A program made the position numbers and the translations under genes. Source: Allodiplogaster sudhausi (lineage: Eukaryota > Nematoda > Chromadorea > Rhabditida > Diplogasteridae). From it: a stretch of 64,000 nucleotides of DNA. Position 1 is the stretch's first letter; every line of letters starts with the position of its first letter. Below are positions 1-12,694 of this stretch, piece after piece. The stretch lies in contig CALZFC010000001.1 of assembly GCA_945643635.1 (NCBI GenBank), forward strand, positions 7,725,001 to 7,789,000, written 5' to 3'. The notes beneath the pieces are model-generated. The model was not told where the DNA came from. It worked only from the letters and a program-made list of their open reading frames with translations, and did not search any database.

Positions 1-85
1 TCATTGTTCTTGAACTAAACTTTTGTTTTAAAAATCTTGAAAAATATTTTTGAAAAGTACATAAACGATATTTATGTTTCCTTAC

Positions 86-2306
86 CGTGATGATCGTGGT
101 CGGGGGCGGCGGCGGCGCCAAAGGCATAAGAGATGGCGGCGCCGTTGTGAGTGGCCACTGTTGGCGCGGCGCCAAGAGAATCAGCGCCAGCCGCAGTGAA
201 GGTCGGCGGATAAAAGTACGCGGACATCTCATAGCAGCCACCGTTCGTTGCAGCCAGCGAGGTGGAAGTGGAATAGGCCGACGAAGGGCTCGTGTACCTG
301 TAAGAGAAAAGGAGAGAGAGAGAGAGAGAAAGCGAGAGAGAGAGATAGAGTGGAAGAGATAGGGAGAGAGAAAGAGAAAGAGAAGCGAAACGATAGGTCT
401 TGCGAGAGAAACGCTAATGAGAAGCTTTGGAGAACAAAACAGCTTCGTTCAGTACAGTATATAAGGTTAAGAATGAAGAAAAAAATAACCACAATAACTT
501 TGCTTTAACGATTAAAAAGAATTAGTAGGATTTCTGCACAAAAAAAAACATTAATAATAAAATCAACCAATAAAAAAGTTGGATAAAAAATAAGATCCTA
601 CCAAGCGGCTCCACCGGACGTCGTGAAGTCGTACGAGTGCGTCGTGCTCCACGGCGAGTGCAACTATACAGAAGAATAAAATCCTTGTTTTTCAATCTCA
701 AAGTTCAAAATACAGATATATGAAATAAAATAAGGAATAACTTTGTAATTTGTTGGTCCTTATAAAAATAAATGTATACAAATACAAAAAAATAAACAGT
801 AAAAAAATACATATAAAAAAACTTAAAGGTCAGATCCGACGAATGTGCGTGCATATTAAAAGAAAAAACTTCCGCCCTCCTTTTTCTCTCTTCTTTTCAT
901 TATCTCTCGATCTTCTCTAGATGCTAAGAAAGTAGTGTACTTTGAGCGAGCACGCGCGAGAGCGCATGGAAATAGTGTGCGTAGAAGAGAGGAAAAGGAG
1001 GGCTGAACATTTCTTCTGATATGCACGCACATTTGTCGGAGCCGTCCTTTAAATCGTCTGTTTCTTTCGCTAACCGTCGGCTGCGTCGATGGCAGAAAGC
1101 CGTAGAATGTAGGGTGCGACGTCGGCGACAACGTCGACGACGAGGCCGCCATGCTGATGGTGGTGGAGAAGTCGCAGAGGAGCGACTTGTCGATCGCAGG
1201 GAGCGCAGAGCCGTACTGCTGCTGCTGCTCGAGCCACGCAGCCGCTAGAGGGTCAACGACTGCGGGCTGTTAAAAAGTTTTTTTTATTCTTCTAAATATA
1301 AAATGTTCTCTTTTCTCTCGATAAATATAGATTTTTTTTCGGGAAATAGTGTCATAAATTAACACATTCACGTTTATTTTGTTTTTTAAAATGGCTTATT
1401 TTTCCGTCTGTAATTCCTTATTTCGTTAATTATATGTACATCCGTTTCAGTTCTACTTGCTCGTTCTTGTCTCTGGTGGCCTGTCCTTGACTATTCTAAC
1501 TATTGTTGTGCCACGGATTGTCTTGTCAATATTAACAAAATTGTTTTGTCGGTATTGTCTTCTCAACATTAACATGTGTGTGTGTGTATGACGGAGCACA
1601 AAAGATGAGCTGCTACGATACTGATCGGCCCTTGCCAGGAGAGGAAAGCTAATACTTGTGGTGGAGGCAGGCGCGCTAATGGGGAAAGGGGTGACAAATG
1701 AGAGAGAGAGTGGAGAGACAAAGAGAGAGAGGGAGAGACAGATTGGAGGGCACGGAGAAACATAGACAAAGAGATTGGAAGACGTAGAGAGAGAGATAAA
1801 GAAAAAGATAGAGAGAAATAAAGAAGGATGGGGAGTAAGAAAGAAAGAGAGAAAGGAGAAAGAGAAAAAAAAGAGGGAGTGGGAACGAGAGAGAAAGAGA
1901 GAGAGAGAGAGAGAGTAAGAAAGATAGAAAGAGAGAAAGAGAGAGAGGGCGATAGTTCCCAATTGTTTATTATGAGTGGAAGCATCACTAGCTCTTCTCG
2001 CCGATGAGCTGGAGCCAAAAGTTGGTATAAACAATCCTGAAGCAAGTTCGCGGATGGTTGGAACAGAGTGGCTCTACCCTCTCTCTCTCTCTCTCTCCCT
2101 CTCTCTCTCTTTCGTCTCTCATTCTTTCTCTCACTCGTTTTCTCGTGCACTCTCTCAATCCCACACTTTCTCGTTGCTTCTCCACTGTAGTGCCCCGATG
2201 ACCCTGCTAATGCACGAGGTTTAGCAGAGCCTTGCAATCCGAGAGTCGGAAGGAGACAACCTGGCAACAATACTCGTCGAGTCTCTCCCTTCTCTCTCCC
2301 TCACTT

Positions 2307-2345
<39 letters not shown>

Positions 2346-2477
2346 CTCTGTCTCTTTATCTCTCTGTCTCTCTCGCTGTCTCTCTGTCTGCCCCTTCTAT
2401 CTCCAACTCTTTCCCTCCTTCTTAATTCTATTTTCCTCCCAATTCATGTTCCTCCTCCACATCTTTTCCCTCTCCCT

Positions 2478-2524
<47 letters not shown>

Positions 2525-5025
2525 TTTCTCTCTCTCTCTCTCTCTCGCCCAAACCTCAAGATCCCTGACTCAATTCCTCGCTGGCTTTTTCCGCGTTTCG
2601 AAACAAAATCACTATATTGCTATTCTTTCTTTCTTCCTCAGAAAGGCATTGACAATGCAGGAAACACCGGTCTCGTCATCAACAATTCTTTCATTTCCGC
2701 CCACATAAAGATGCGCGCTCAATCGAGCATAAAATAGTTGGATACTAGAAGTTGTGAAGACGTCAGCGTTCAGAAATGCCGAACTATCCCTCAGGGGTAC
2801 TGTAACTAAGAAAAAGAGAGAACGAGAGAGAGAGAGAGTGAGAGAGAGAGAAAGAGAAAGAGAGAGCGAAAGAAAGAAGTATAAAAGTGGCTTGATACCT
2901 TTGAATAGTAGAATAATAACTCGTCGTTATGAACTCGTTGTTTTTACTCTGCCCGCTGGAAGACGAGAGCAGAATGCGCAAGAGATAAAGCCTATGTACC
3001 AAGAGGAAGGCAGTACGAGAGAGAGTGAGAGCAAGAGAGAAAGAGAGAGAGAGATAGAGACTTACTGCAATCTCGCGTTTCAAAAGTTCGCCGAAAGAGA
3101 AGACGCTTTGCGGGAAATTGTAATTCGCGTAAATTGCGTGAGAAGCAGCAAATCAAAGTCAGGCAGCTTTAAAATAGCAAGGACGTTGAAAAAGTCTTTA
3201 AAAAAAGAAGAAAAAGAGAGCGTAGACTGTAGAGAATGGAGATAGTGAGAAAGAGAGAATGTGAGTGAAGGACAGAAAGAGTATTCGAGCAATAAATTGT
3301 GTAAGGAGATATGTAGTGACAGAGGTGACCGACAAGGCAAATCGCTCTCTCTCTCTATCTCTCTGTCTCGGTCTCTCTCTCTCTCTCGTTCTCTCTCTGT
3401 CTGTCTCCCCACTTGTGTTCAGTGTCTCCGTTATGTCTTGGCGCAGCTACGGTAACCGCAACACTCTCTCTACTCTTACATTCTCTCTCTTACAATCTCT
3501 TTCTCTCTTTGCCTCTCACTTTGTCTCTCTCAGTCTTTGTCTCTCTATATTCTCTCTCTCTCTCTCTCTCTTCCCGCATTCACCCGACGCAATAGGCGCC
3601 ATGCTGTCGGGAGGGGGAGGGGGGGTCGGTCTGAGGGGTAATGACTCCGAAGGAAGCAGCTTCTCTAATTGACTGAGTGTGATTGGCTAAGTCTCACTCG
3701 TGGTCGACAACGATTAATTGCATCAACAAAGAAGCAGCGGCTGATTGATCGGGCAAAGGAAGAGGAAACTAAGAATATTTTTAGCAAGTGTATCACTTTG
3801 AGTCTGCTATATTATTAACAAAAAAATTGAATAAATAAATAAATGCTACTTGGCCATAGTGAGCAGATGACTGAGTCGATGACGAATTCTCAAGTTCGCT
3901 CGCCGGCGTGTCAGCAATCGTGTGAGCGCCTAGGAAAAGTAATAATAATTAATTAAATTAATTTGAAAAAAAACTTGGAAAATAAGTTATAATAAAGAGA
4001 AGGGTACTGATACTGAGAACAAATACTATTATTTACAATAAAAAATAAAATAAAATACCGCAAAACGCCGACGGACTCGGGGCGCCAGCTGCGGCGGCGG
4101 ATGCGGCGCCGCCGCTTGGCGAGACGCTGCCACTGTCGGCGCCTAGAGCAGCGCCGCCGCCAGAGACGCGTCTGCCGCGTGCCTTGTAGCCACGCGGCCG
4201 CCGCCGATAGGAGCCCTCGTCGAACTGGTACTCGCAGCTCTCCGAGATTGTCCACTTGTGGCCCTTGCGACCGCTGGTGTGGAAAACGAGCAGGGATAAG
4301 TGTTCTATAGAAAACAAGGGCTGTATGAGAACTATTTTTCAAAGGGTTGCAAAGTATATATTGTTATGATGATAGGGAGATAGAAGGAAACCGAGAGGGA
4401 GTGATTGAGAGAGTGAAAGAGAGAGAGAGAGAGAGGAAGAGAGAGAGAAGAAGAGAGAGAAAGAAAGGGAGAGAATGAGAGCGAGAGAGAAACCGACCGC
4501 TCGCCGGCCTCCTTGGGCAGCTTGACGAAGCAGTCGTTCAGCGACAGATTGTGTCTGATTGAGTTGCGCCATCCGATGTACTCACTGCGGAAGAACTCGT
4601 GCCTCTCCTGCCGATACGAGTAGATCTCAGCCAGCGTCGCCTTCTTGTCGGCGCGGTGCTGTAATATTTAATTTAATATAGATAAAAAATTTTAAAATTA
4701 TTTTCATTTATTTAGTAACCACATTAGAAATTATTATATTTTTTAACATATAAAATTCACACATTTAATGAAGCATTAAAAAACTTATAAAAATATATGT
4801 TTCTTACTATAAATATTTGTTATTGTGTTATTGAAAAAATAAATAAATAAAATAGCTCACATGAATAGCCATGGCGATGAGCGCAATGTACGAGTAGGGC
4901 GGCTTCTCCTGGCGCTTGACGCCGGCTCCACCACCGCTGGCGCCAGATGCATCGGACGATGTTCGATTGCCTTTCCGCCGATTTCCGCCGCCGCCGCTAG
5001 ACTTGGCTATCGACGCTCCCGCCAT
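86..5025 (-). CDS. let-381: FoxF-type forkhead transcription factor, 3' part outside window
   Basis: Seven exons join in phase on the minus strand: 4861-5025, 4498-4658, 4059-4273, 3850-3929, 1075-1266, 602-663 and 86-297. The gene continues past position 1. The protein starts MAGASIAK and a Gly/Ser-rich lead precedes the forkhead domain, beginning at [16 protein letters not shown] (about residue 41). Exon 2 carries the recognition-helix region [19 protein letters not shown]. Exon 3 carries GHKWTI and the wing-2 sequence [13 protein letters not shown], which closely resembles the EEGSFRRRPRG stretch typical of FoxF. The family binds DNA in the nucleus; in nematodes FoxF (LET-381) acts in mesoderm. 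Later exons are Ser/Thr/Ala/Tyr-rich, with a Gln run, as in activation regions. The intron from 3849 down to 1267 is full of (GA/CT)n, and an extra exon there cannot be excluded. Forkhead class is certain; the FoxF assignment is inferred from wing 2. Confidence 0.88.
841..1033. repeat. Small inverted-repeat element in forkhead intron; relative at about 45.52-45.69 kb
   Basis: The ends are imperfect inverted repeats: GTGCGTGCATATTA on the left and TGATATGCACGCAC on the right, with CCGCCCTCC facing GGAGGGCTG further in. The interior is related, in opposite orientation, to about 45,520-45,690, sharing a CACTATTTCCATGCG core and a CTTCTGATATGCACGCAC end. It looks like a short non-autonomous DNA transposon family. 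No target duplication is obvious. Confidence 0.5.
1690..2560. repeat. (GA/CT)n microsatellite tracts in forkhead intron
   Basis: Long GA-rich (1690-1964) and CT-rich (2076-2125, 2281-2560) stretches with scattered interruptions. Apparent open frames across them are low-complexity artefacts with Ser-Leu or Arg-Glu repeats. Similar tracts recur throughout the window, mostly inside introns. Confidence 0.9.
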
Positions 5026-5040
5026 TTGCTGAGGAAGGAA
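5026..5040 (-). promoter_or_regulatory. Candidate 3' splice or trans-splice acceptor before forkhead ATG
   Basis: On the minus strand a pyrimidine-rich CCTTCCTCAG ends three bases (CAA) before the forkhead ATG at 5025. This could receive a spliced leader, or it could join an upstream exon, because CAA-ATG stays in frame. Which one applies cannot be read from DNA. Confidence 0.45.
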
Positions 5041-5179
5041 ATAAGCATTTTCTAAGAGCAGTAAACATATGCAAAATTACCTACATAGAAATTCAGTTGA
5101 TTCTCTATGTTATATACATATGTAGTATGCAAAAGAATTCTTCTCGAGTTTCACCGAAAATTCAAAGCATCAAGCTATT

Positions 5180-5225
5180 GATACGGTAGGCTCGCTGCAG
5201 GACCCTGCAGCCAGCCTACCGTATC
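5180..5225. repeat. Near-perfect short palindrome
   Basis: A 22-base left arm starting GATACGGTAGGCT and a right arm ending AGCCTACCGTATC match at 21 of 22 positions around a 2-base centre. The TACGGTAG core also appears at the centre of the large fold-back element near 58.53 kb. It may be a tiny solo fold-back remnant or a cruciform-forming site. Confidence 0.75.
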
Positions 5226-5945
5226 CACACTATTCAATGGCTGCCCGCAAATGGAAGGAGGGACCGGGGCAAGGGTTAGAGAGGTTGGATAGGAATACTA
5301 AGGTGTCTTGGTCTTCTGAGAATCTCTGAGCTCTCATGGCACGAGTCACGTTACGCTCGAGTGAAGGCAAGAAAAAAGTCGCTTCGCCGTAAGGGAGCGG
5401 GGATGGGTTAGGGGGAGACAATGGAAAGGATGATCATGGCACTGCGCCGGCAGCCACGACGGCCATGGATTCACTCCGTGCGGCTTTCCGGGGATACGTG
5501 GGCAGCCAGGCGGCAAATGATACATTGAAGGGGCTTATGTAAGACAACAGAGGAAGCGAGATGAGAGGGAGAGAGTTGAGAAAGAAACAAGACCGTACAA
5601 CGAGGGAGAGAGACTTAGAAAGAGAGAGAGAGAAAGAGAAATTCCTGAAAAGAATAGATGAGAGGTATATCAAAAAGAATTTGCACAAACAATAAGCAGT
5701 AGAGAAAAGACAGAAAGAGAAAGAGAGAAAAAAAACGAAACGAAATGCATTTTATATGAGAATCTATCAGGTAAAGCAAGTTTTAAATGAAACAGGAGTG
5801 GAAGATAAGGAGATAATGGAAGATAAAGATTGGGCTTTGTCAGTGGGCAGGCTGAATGAGGGAAAATTTAGCAATTTAGAGGGAAGGCGATATTATATGT
5901 TCGGAAGAGATTAGGAAGGTCGTAATGATGCTTTGAATGAGGGGG

Positions 5946-6065
5946 GTTGATAAAAGATAAAATACGTTGATAAAAGATAAAATACGTTGATAAAAGATAA
6001 AATACGTTGATAAAAGATAAAATACGTTGATAAAAGATAAAATACGTTGATAAAAGATAAAATAT
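5946..6065 (+). repeat. Six-copy 20-bp tandem repeat
   Basis: The unit GTTGATAAAAGATAAAATAC is repeated six times head to tail. Only the final base of the last copy differs. The near-identity implies a recent expansion or ongoing homogenisation. Confidence 0.95.
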
Positions 6066-6780
6066 GCGCGCACCCGACCACAGATTTTTTCAGACAATGT
6101 TGGCGAGCAGAGAGCAGGAGTCTGTGTATGCGATGAGGAGGGGAGGGGGGTAAGGAGGAAAAGAATGAAGGAATGTGAAGGGGGGATAAGGTGGAGGGGA
6201 GGGGATCCAGAATGGTGAAAACAGACAAACTGGCGGGCAATGTTTTGCTTCGATGGCAAATCACCTGCAAACTCGGAGAGAGCAACTGGAAAAAAACGAG
6301 AAGAAAAGACAGAGAAATTGAGATAAATCACGGCATTATGCCACATTTTATTTTATATATGTATTTTTCAAACAGGCAGATGTATTTTACGGCTGTTTTC
6401 CAATGACTAGACATGGGAAGTATTTCCTTCTTGCGGCGGCAACAGACCACGAGATCTTGTGGCTAGAATAGAGCGGAATAAAATTCATAGTAAAAAGGAG
6501 TGACAAAGATCGTTAGGGAATGGGATTTTATAAGTGAACAAGGAAAAATGAAAGACATGAAAGAAATGGAGTATCGCTCAAATTATGTTGAGCACAATAT
6601 GTTTAGCACAAATGTAAGGTTAAAATAGCCAAAAAACAAAACTAAATCTTGAATTCGCGCTTTTTGCCTGAAAATCCGAAAAAAAAACAAGGCGAAATAG
6701 CGTGTGATTTAGAGAGACGCGACTACAATTCGTATGCAAAATTCAACTATGAGTTTCGTGTTCGTTTACAAGTTAAATGT

Positions 6781-7624
6781 TTAAAAAGAAGCCTTTGGCT
6801 CGATGTCGTCCAGTCCTTGCAGCTCTTCCTTGAACGTCTTGATCGGGTGCAGCTGCTGCTGCTGGTCGATGGCGTATCCTTCCTGAACGGCTGCTGCTTC
6901 GTAGACCACATCACACATTGGATGCAGACTTCCGCCATCGGAACGATGCTCATGGAAGCTACCGTAGTATTCGCTGCAAGACCCATTTCGTTGAGGGAAG
7001 GAAACAAACGTTCTTTTTTCCTTTTAGAATATTTCAAATCCGAATGCTCGCCTTTATCTATTACCTGAGAAAATTACGCATTACAAATCATGGACTAAAT
7101 CAATTTATAACATAAACTGTATTTGATGGTGGATAAATTTTTCTGTCCAAAGAAGGAGAAGAAGAAGAAGATGACAAGAAATACAAAAGGCCAAAGGCAG
7201 TTCTTAGAGCGCACGACTGCTCGAGTTCGGGCGTTGCTCGCTGATATAAACTCGTCCAAAACGCTGCTTGGCTAATGTATAAGCAGAGAGAGAAAGAGAG
7301 AGGGAGAGAGAGAGAGCCAGAACGTGTGTATGTTTATGATTTACCTTTCCGTCTTGAGTCTCGACTGCGCCGGAATAAATAATATACAAGACCTAATGAA
7401 TAGGCCTCGTTTGTTTACGTCTTGATCAGCTATAAAGAGGAGCTTCTGTAAGGAAATGGAAGGAAGGCTGACCGGTGGTGCGCGAGGTCGTGTCCGGTCG
7501 CTGACATGGAGATGTGCTCGAGGGGAGGAAGAGAAGATGAGCTGAGCATGACGTCATTCTCCGAGATCATAGCCGGATGATGAGTGAAGCTGCTGCTGCC
7601 GGTTTCGGACATCTCCAGAGTCAT
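6781..7624 (-). CDS. Small unrecognised protein, two possible splice forms
   Basis: Exon 1 (7473-7624) starts MTLEMSETGSSSF and ends in phase 2 at a GT donor. The last exon (6781-6973) follows a TTGCAG acceptor, joins in phase, and ends KTFKEELQGLDDIEPKASF then TAA. The joined product is 114 residues, rich in Ser, His, Glu and Gln (QQQQ), with no hydrophobic segment. Between them, a 20-base segment at about 7346-7365 and one ending at 7206 can also be joined in phase, giving a short basic alternative C-terminus (RRKAKQRFGRVYI). CCAAT motifs and a GGGCGGAG motif lie just upstream at about 7665-7720. I do not recognise the protein; the low-complexity acidic/His character would fit a transcriptional regulator, but that is a guess. 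Confidence 0.45.
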
Positions 7625-9075
7625 TCTCTTACTCTCTCAACCACCCCTTTCTCCTCCTACCAATCGGCATCCCGCTGGGCGGAGTCAGCCAGCGGAGGGC
7701 GCTTCAATTTTTGTTGGGCCAATCGCCTCCACCACCGCCAGCTTCTCGTCTCTATTGGCATCGGCTCAGCTTTCAGCCCTCTGCCCTCTTCATTCTCTCC
7801 CTCTCCCTCTCTTCCCCTGTCTTTCTCGGTCTTTCTCGGTCTCACTCTCTCTTTCTCTCTCTCTCTCTCCCTCTCTCTCTCTCTCCCTCTCTCGCTTTAC
7901 CCGATGACAGCCATCCAGTGAGAGAGTCCACAAAGTGACACTTGCTAGTAGCTGACAATGAGGCGAGAGATAGAGATGAATCGAGAGAAAATGTTCGGGC
8001 ATACAGTGAAGCAATGATGGAAAGGCAGGAAGACTGGAGGAGGAGAAATATAAAAAAATGGACGATGAATCATTCTGAGCGAGATTCATGTGCATTCTGA
8101 ATTACTCATTGTCAATTGTCCTCCTGACCTCCTTTGAAGATATGGCTTCCTTTTAAAATAAGTTGTATGTAGTATAGTCGGAGCAGTTACTCTCTGAAAA
8201 ATTCTTTAAAAACCAAATATCAAATTAAATTTAGTCAAATTTAGACGATACAGTGACAAAATTTTTTTACGGCTTCATATGTACATATAGGAAAAAAAGT
8301 TAATTGTAAAAAAAACTATTGATTTTTTAATAGGAGCGTTCTCTCCTTCTTGGAGCGCAATGCACAAATGTACGAGAGAAGAGACGGCAAAAGAGAAGCC
8401 CTAGAGAGTGAGAAATGATGTTTATTTGTTTTTCAAGGGAGGTCATTTTGAATATTAAAAAATTAAAATGCCATTGTTTTGCTGCTTTTTTAAATTTTTT
8501 TACTATTTATAATTCGCTTACTGAATGAACAGCTCTCATAAGTTCGGCTACTCTCTCCGTTAACACACTCCTCTAGTTTCACGAATAAAGCAAAGATATT
8601 CAATTTCTATCCTTTCCATCATTCAAAGTTCTTCGAACAATGTTTGCTTTGAATGGTTAATTTCTGTTGATACATGCCTCTTTTATGCACCCGATTTAGA
8701 TAGGCTTTTAATGTTCGTCTCAAACTAGCATTGCAATTCATTTTCCGTGCATTTCAGCCAAGACTGATATGTGTATGCACATACATAGTTTCCACTTCAC
8801 CATTGCAAAATTTCCAATCAATAAATTCTATATTTAGTGTTAAGGTCCTCTTTGAAATTATTAGTTTTTTTAGTTGACGATCGAATTTCAAGCTACATAC
8901 AACCCTATGTATACATACATACATACATACCTATGTATGTACATACATATATTACTCGGATACCGATGGCCGAGTGTGCGGAATAAATCAGCTTAATAAA
9001 CTTCCGGATATATATTTAACGTAGCTTACCAGTATGTGGCTGAAGCCAGAAACAAAGTGTATACAATTAATACAG

Positions 9076-9115
<40 letters not shown>

Positions 9116-10674
9116 AGAAAAGATGGAGTAAGAATGAGCGGGTGACATGGAAGTGCATGAAATATGTACTCTATTAGTTTCTATTTCTTTTGCAGTACAA
9201 AAGAGTCGAAGAATCGTCAATATACGAGCCATAATCTCATGACTTACTCAACGACGCTCTTTCTCTAACAATAAGTGATCTTGGTGTTCTTGGATATGAC
9301 ACTGATTCATCTTTATTACCTAAGATTTGTCAGTCATACAATCAAGTTACTACTACGCCGTTTTATGCAGTATTAGCCAACAATTCGCATATGAATATAT
9401 TGTAATCCAATTATCTGGATACTCTTTAAAAAATGATTGAACCGAGTAAAGATGGACTTTAAAACATAGCTTCTTCTTAAAGCGTATATGTAGAATGGAG
9501 ATACTCTTTCTGTGTGAACTGTAAATTAATTTTCCAAAGTCCCTTTTCCGATTTTGTGTTACATTCTTATCCAAATGTTTCTTGATGATTACTTGTTATC
9601 AACTATTTGAGCGACAATGCCAAGGATTGATAAAGTTTGTGTAAAGGAAACAGAAAATCCCTTGGAACAATTTTAATTTCTCTCTCTTCGAGAGAGAGTG
9701 TGAGAAGGCCTCCGTTGGTTGCCTTGACAGCGGCGAGAAGACACAACGCACACCGCAGGAATCTGAATACGCATCGTTAGCGTTCTCTTTCTCACTTCCT
9801 CCCTCTCTTCTCATTCTCCACATTTTCGGTGCGTGTTCTCATCGCCGTCAGATTCCTCTCATTTTTTGCATGCTATTTCCGTTTACTCTCTTCGTGAGAG
9901 GATCCGTAGGCCCTCTACAGCTTGATTACGTGAAGGTGAATACTAAAGATAATCTCTGATATGAAGTGTTTTTTTTCATTATCTTGCTTTCTTCACCGTG
10001 TTGGGCACATTGAGGCGAAAGGGCAAAGATATGTATATGTTTATAGACAACAATGGCAGCGTTTTGACGGTAGAGCGAGAAAGACAAAGGAAGGAAAAAT
10101 ATAAGAGAGCATATGATGAGCAGAAAAGTCAAAAGAGGTAAATATTTTGTGAGTGATTCCTTTCAAATGGCCCGAACAAAAGGAGGCGTGACGGAATGAT
10201 GTTTCCTTGAGGAAGGTAAAACAGCAAAATCTGGATAGCACTGATGTGATGAATGATAAGTGATAGTGAATTGTAATCAAGACAGGTGTGTACTCTGTTT
10301 TCGAGATATTCTCCCAGCATTCTTTACTATCTTCCGTAGAAGTCAACAAGGCTTAAGCAATAATTAAGTGCCATCTTAAATGACTATATTAAAAAATAAT
10401 AAGGAAAAGGGGGAGTAGGAAGAGGTTAGTGATCTATTAGCGAAGAGTGTGCATATGGTGCGACTTTTTCTATTACTTTTTTTTTCTTTTCTACCTCTAT
10501 TTTGTATTCTCTCTTATGCCTGAATTAATTTACGTGATTTTTTTTAAATCCCGCTTATAATTTCACGCTTGCTGATCCGAGAGAGAGAGATTGTATTTAT
10601 CCTTTTCTTAATTATAAATATGGAGAGAAGGCGCGGATTTCATCGAGATTTAAAGGTCTCTTTCGCTCTTCCAG
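7625..10674. other. Long non-coding spacer
   Basis: CT-rich at 7795-7900 and GA-rich at 9080-9118. Between 8100 and 9060 it is AT-rich, with an ATAC/TATG microsatellite near 8905-8950. I see no coding exon or RNA gene. It separates the minus-strand genes on the left from the start of the long plus-strand gene. Confidence 0.5.
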
Positions 10675-10791
10675 GTGTTCTCCATGACATTCCCACCCCT
10701 TCGGCTGCATTCTCCTATTGGCAGCACGAGCAGAGGAGGCACGCCGACCGAGCTCTCTTCCTCCTACTACTTCTCCTCCGAATACAACGAG
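10675..10791 (+). CDS. Putative first exon of the DCX-IQ-PLAT gene
   Basis: A CTTCCAG acceptor precedes GTGTTCTCC and then ATG at 10684, so this may be a spliced-leader site. The 36 codons ([16 protein letters not shown]..., ending SSEYNE) have the GC-rich codon use of the other exons and stop at a GT in phase 0. The first DCX exon at 16332 also needs phase 0. The donor (GAG|GTTCGG) is weak and the following intron is 5.5 kb, so the link is tentative. Confidence 0.5.
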
Positions 10792-12177
10792 GTTCGGCTT
10801 TTGCTCGTATGCCATTAACCCAACACATATAGGTTGCGTTCTTGCTAGTCTCACACATCCATTCTCTAACCTGACGTATGTACATACATATAGAGAAATG
10901 CTATCCCTGCTTATGGCATAAGGAAATGCGCCTATAACCGTAGATCTTAGAAGATTTTTTTTAGAACACCATACAAATGGTGAGAATATTGTTTCCGGGT
11001 GCCTTCCGAAAGGTATTTCACAATTGCTCCTAATTTATGACTTACATAATTAACATATCTAGCTCAAATTTTCGGGACGCATGGGATAGCTACATATGTG
11101 CAGTAAGCTGGTTATTGTGTTGAGGGATGTTCTGCCGGCAGGACAAATATGTGCGTCTGACGTTGCTGTTCCTTTTAATTCAACTTCCTTTTACCCATCC
11201 AAGATCACTTTCGTGCTCCATATTTCATGACCCATAAATCGGCAGGTGTAGGTTGCAGGTATCGTTCTTTGCGTGCCCTTTCCACGGGATCCCTTGTCAA
11301 CAGTCCACTTGTAATATGCCGGCGCGCCGTTCTTTCTAATTTCTCGCACCAGCCACTTCATTACAGGTTCCGTGTATGCGCCCGTTAGAGAAAGAGCGAG
11401 AGAGAGAGAGACAGAGAAAGAAAGAGAGAGAGACAGATTGAGAGAGACAAAGAGAGAGAGAGAGATAGAGAGAGACAAAAAGAGGAAGAGGAAAAAACGG
11501 TAACAGGGCATAAATGTCAAGTGGGCAAAATAGGTTCTCGAAAGATTATGGATATGCATGTATATTTATGATGTCACATCAGCACCTTTCCTCTCTCGAT
11601 TCTCTCCTTCTGCCTTACTTCCTTTCACTCTCTCACATTCTCTCGTTCTCTTACTTGAGCTCCTCGACAATCACTCTCCATAATGTCGGCGACCAGCCGA
11701 TTTCCGTTGCTGGAATAAAACTTTTCCACATATCCATGAAAGTAAAATGCGCGCCATTTGCGCAAGCAGCCACCCAATCGACTCTTTTTGTTTATCATGT
11801 CTCTTTGGATAGCTGCCTCGTTTCCGGATGTGTTCATATCCGAAGGCGGCGGTTTTCTTTCCAATACATCCTCAGGTTTTCACTGTTGTAATTGTTTTTA
11901 ATTTGCTGTTTTAACACGTCCAAATGTGTTTTACTTACTTTATATATTGCGAATTAGGTAAAAAAAATATTTTGTAATGAACATGGTGTCTTTTTTAATG
12001 TCTAGTACACGCCAAGAAATTGAGTTGGCTGTGTTCGAGAGTTGCATTGGTCGTCATTTCCCTGATGAGAATGGCTACGCGGCGGCTGTTGATAGGATAG
12101 AGCACATTGAAAGGCTTCATCTTGTGCCGTTTGTTGGCGTGCATTGCTTGCCAAGTTTACTTCCCTCTCTCTCTTTC

Positions 12178-12208
<31 letters not shown>

Positions 12209-12633
12209 CTCACTCTCTCTCGCTCTCTCTCTCTCGCGCTCTATACTTCATCAACTTCCTTCTCTCTCCCAAACTTGCACCCGTTCGGGCATCTCTTTTT
12301 CTCTCGCGCTTTCTTATCTCTCTCCTTCTCTCACTCTCTCTCTCTCTTCACACCCGCGCGGATTCCATGGCATTCCTGAGAGCAGCAGCATCGTACTTAG
12401 CACTCTTCCGCGTTCCCACGCCTTTGGATGCCTTTCAGCGCCGGCAAAGAAGACTAGAAGAAACAACAGAAAGTATCATGTACACCTTTGTCAGTGGTTT
12501 TGCTCTCTTATTTTACTATCTTTCTGGCCTGTTCATTCACTCATTTATTCATACATCAAATAATGATGTGACAACATGTGGAGTGAATATGGCACTCGTT
12601 ACTTTTCTCTCTTGAACTGATTAACTCTCTTTT

Positions 12634-12694
<61 letters not shown>

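Larger units (their letters stand above)
5030..6780. other. Intergenic spacer between two minus-strand genes
   Basis: No convincing gene is seen. It holds a 46-base near-perfect hairpin at 5180-5225, a six-copy 20-bp tandem repeat at 5946-6065 and GA-rich tracts. The forkhead promoter probably lies here, since the gene reads leftward from 5025. Confidence 0.5.

Noticed and set aside
2232..2708. Long Ser/Leu-rich open frames over CT tracts (also 1453-2270, 46638-47084, 22633-23013 and many others)
   Set aside because: They are translations of (CT)n or (GA)n microsatellites. They lack splice context and non-repetitive sequence and mirror each other on both strands.
7549..7560. A perfect CRE (TGACGTCA) near 7550
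   Set aside because: It lies inside the coding part of exon 1 of the small minus-strand gene and has no supporting context as a regulatory site.
11977..12615. Plus-strand frame starting [21 protein letters not shown] and another starting [14 protein letters not shown] at 12367
   Set aside because: The non-repetitive parts look mildly protein-like, but codon use is weak, the frame passes through a CT tract and there is no family match. Not called as a gene.
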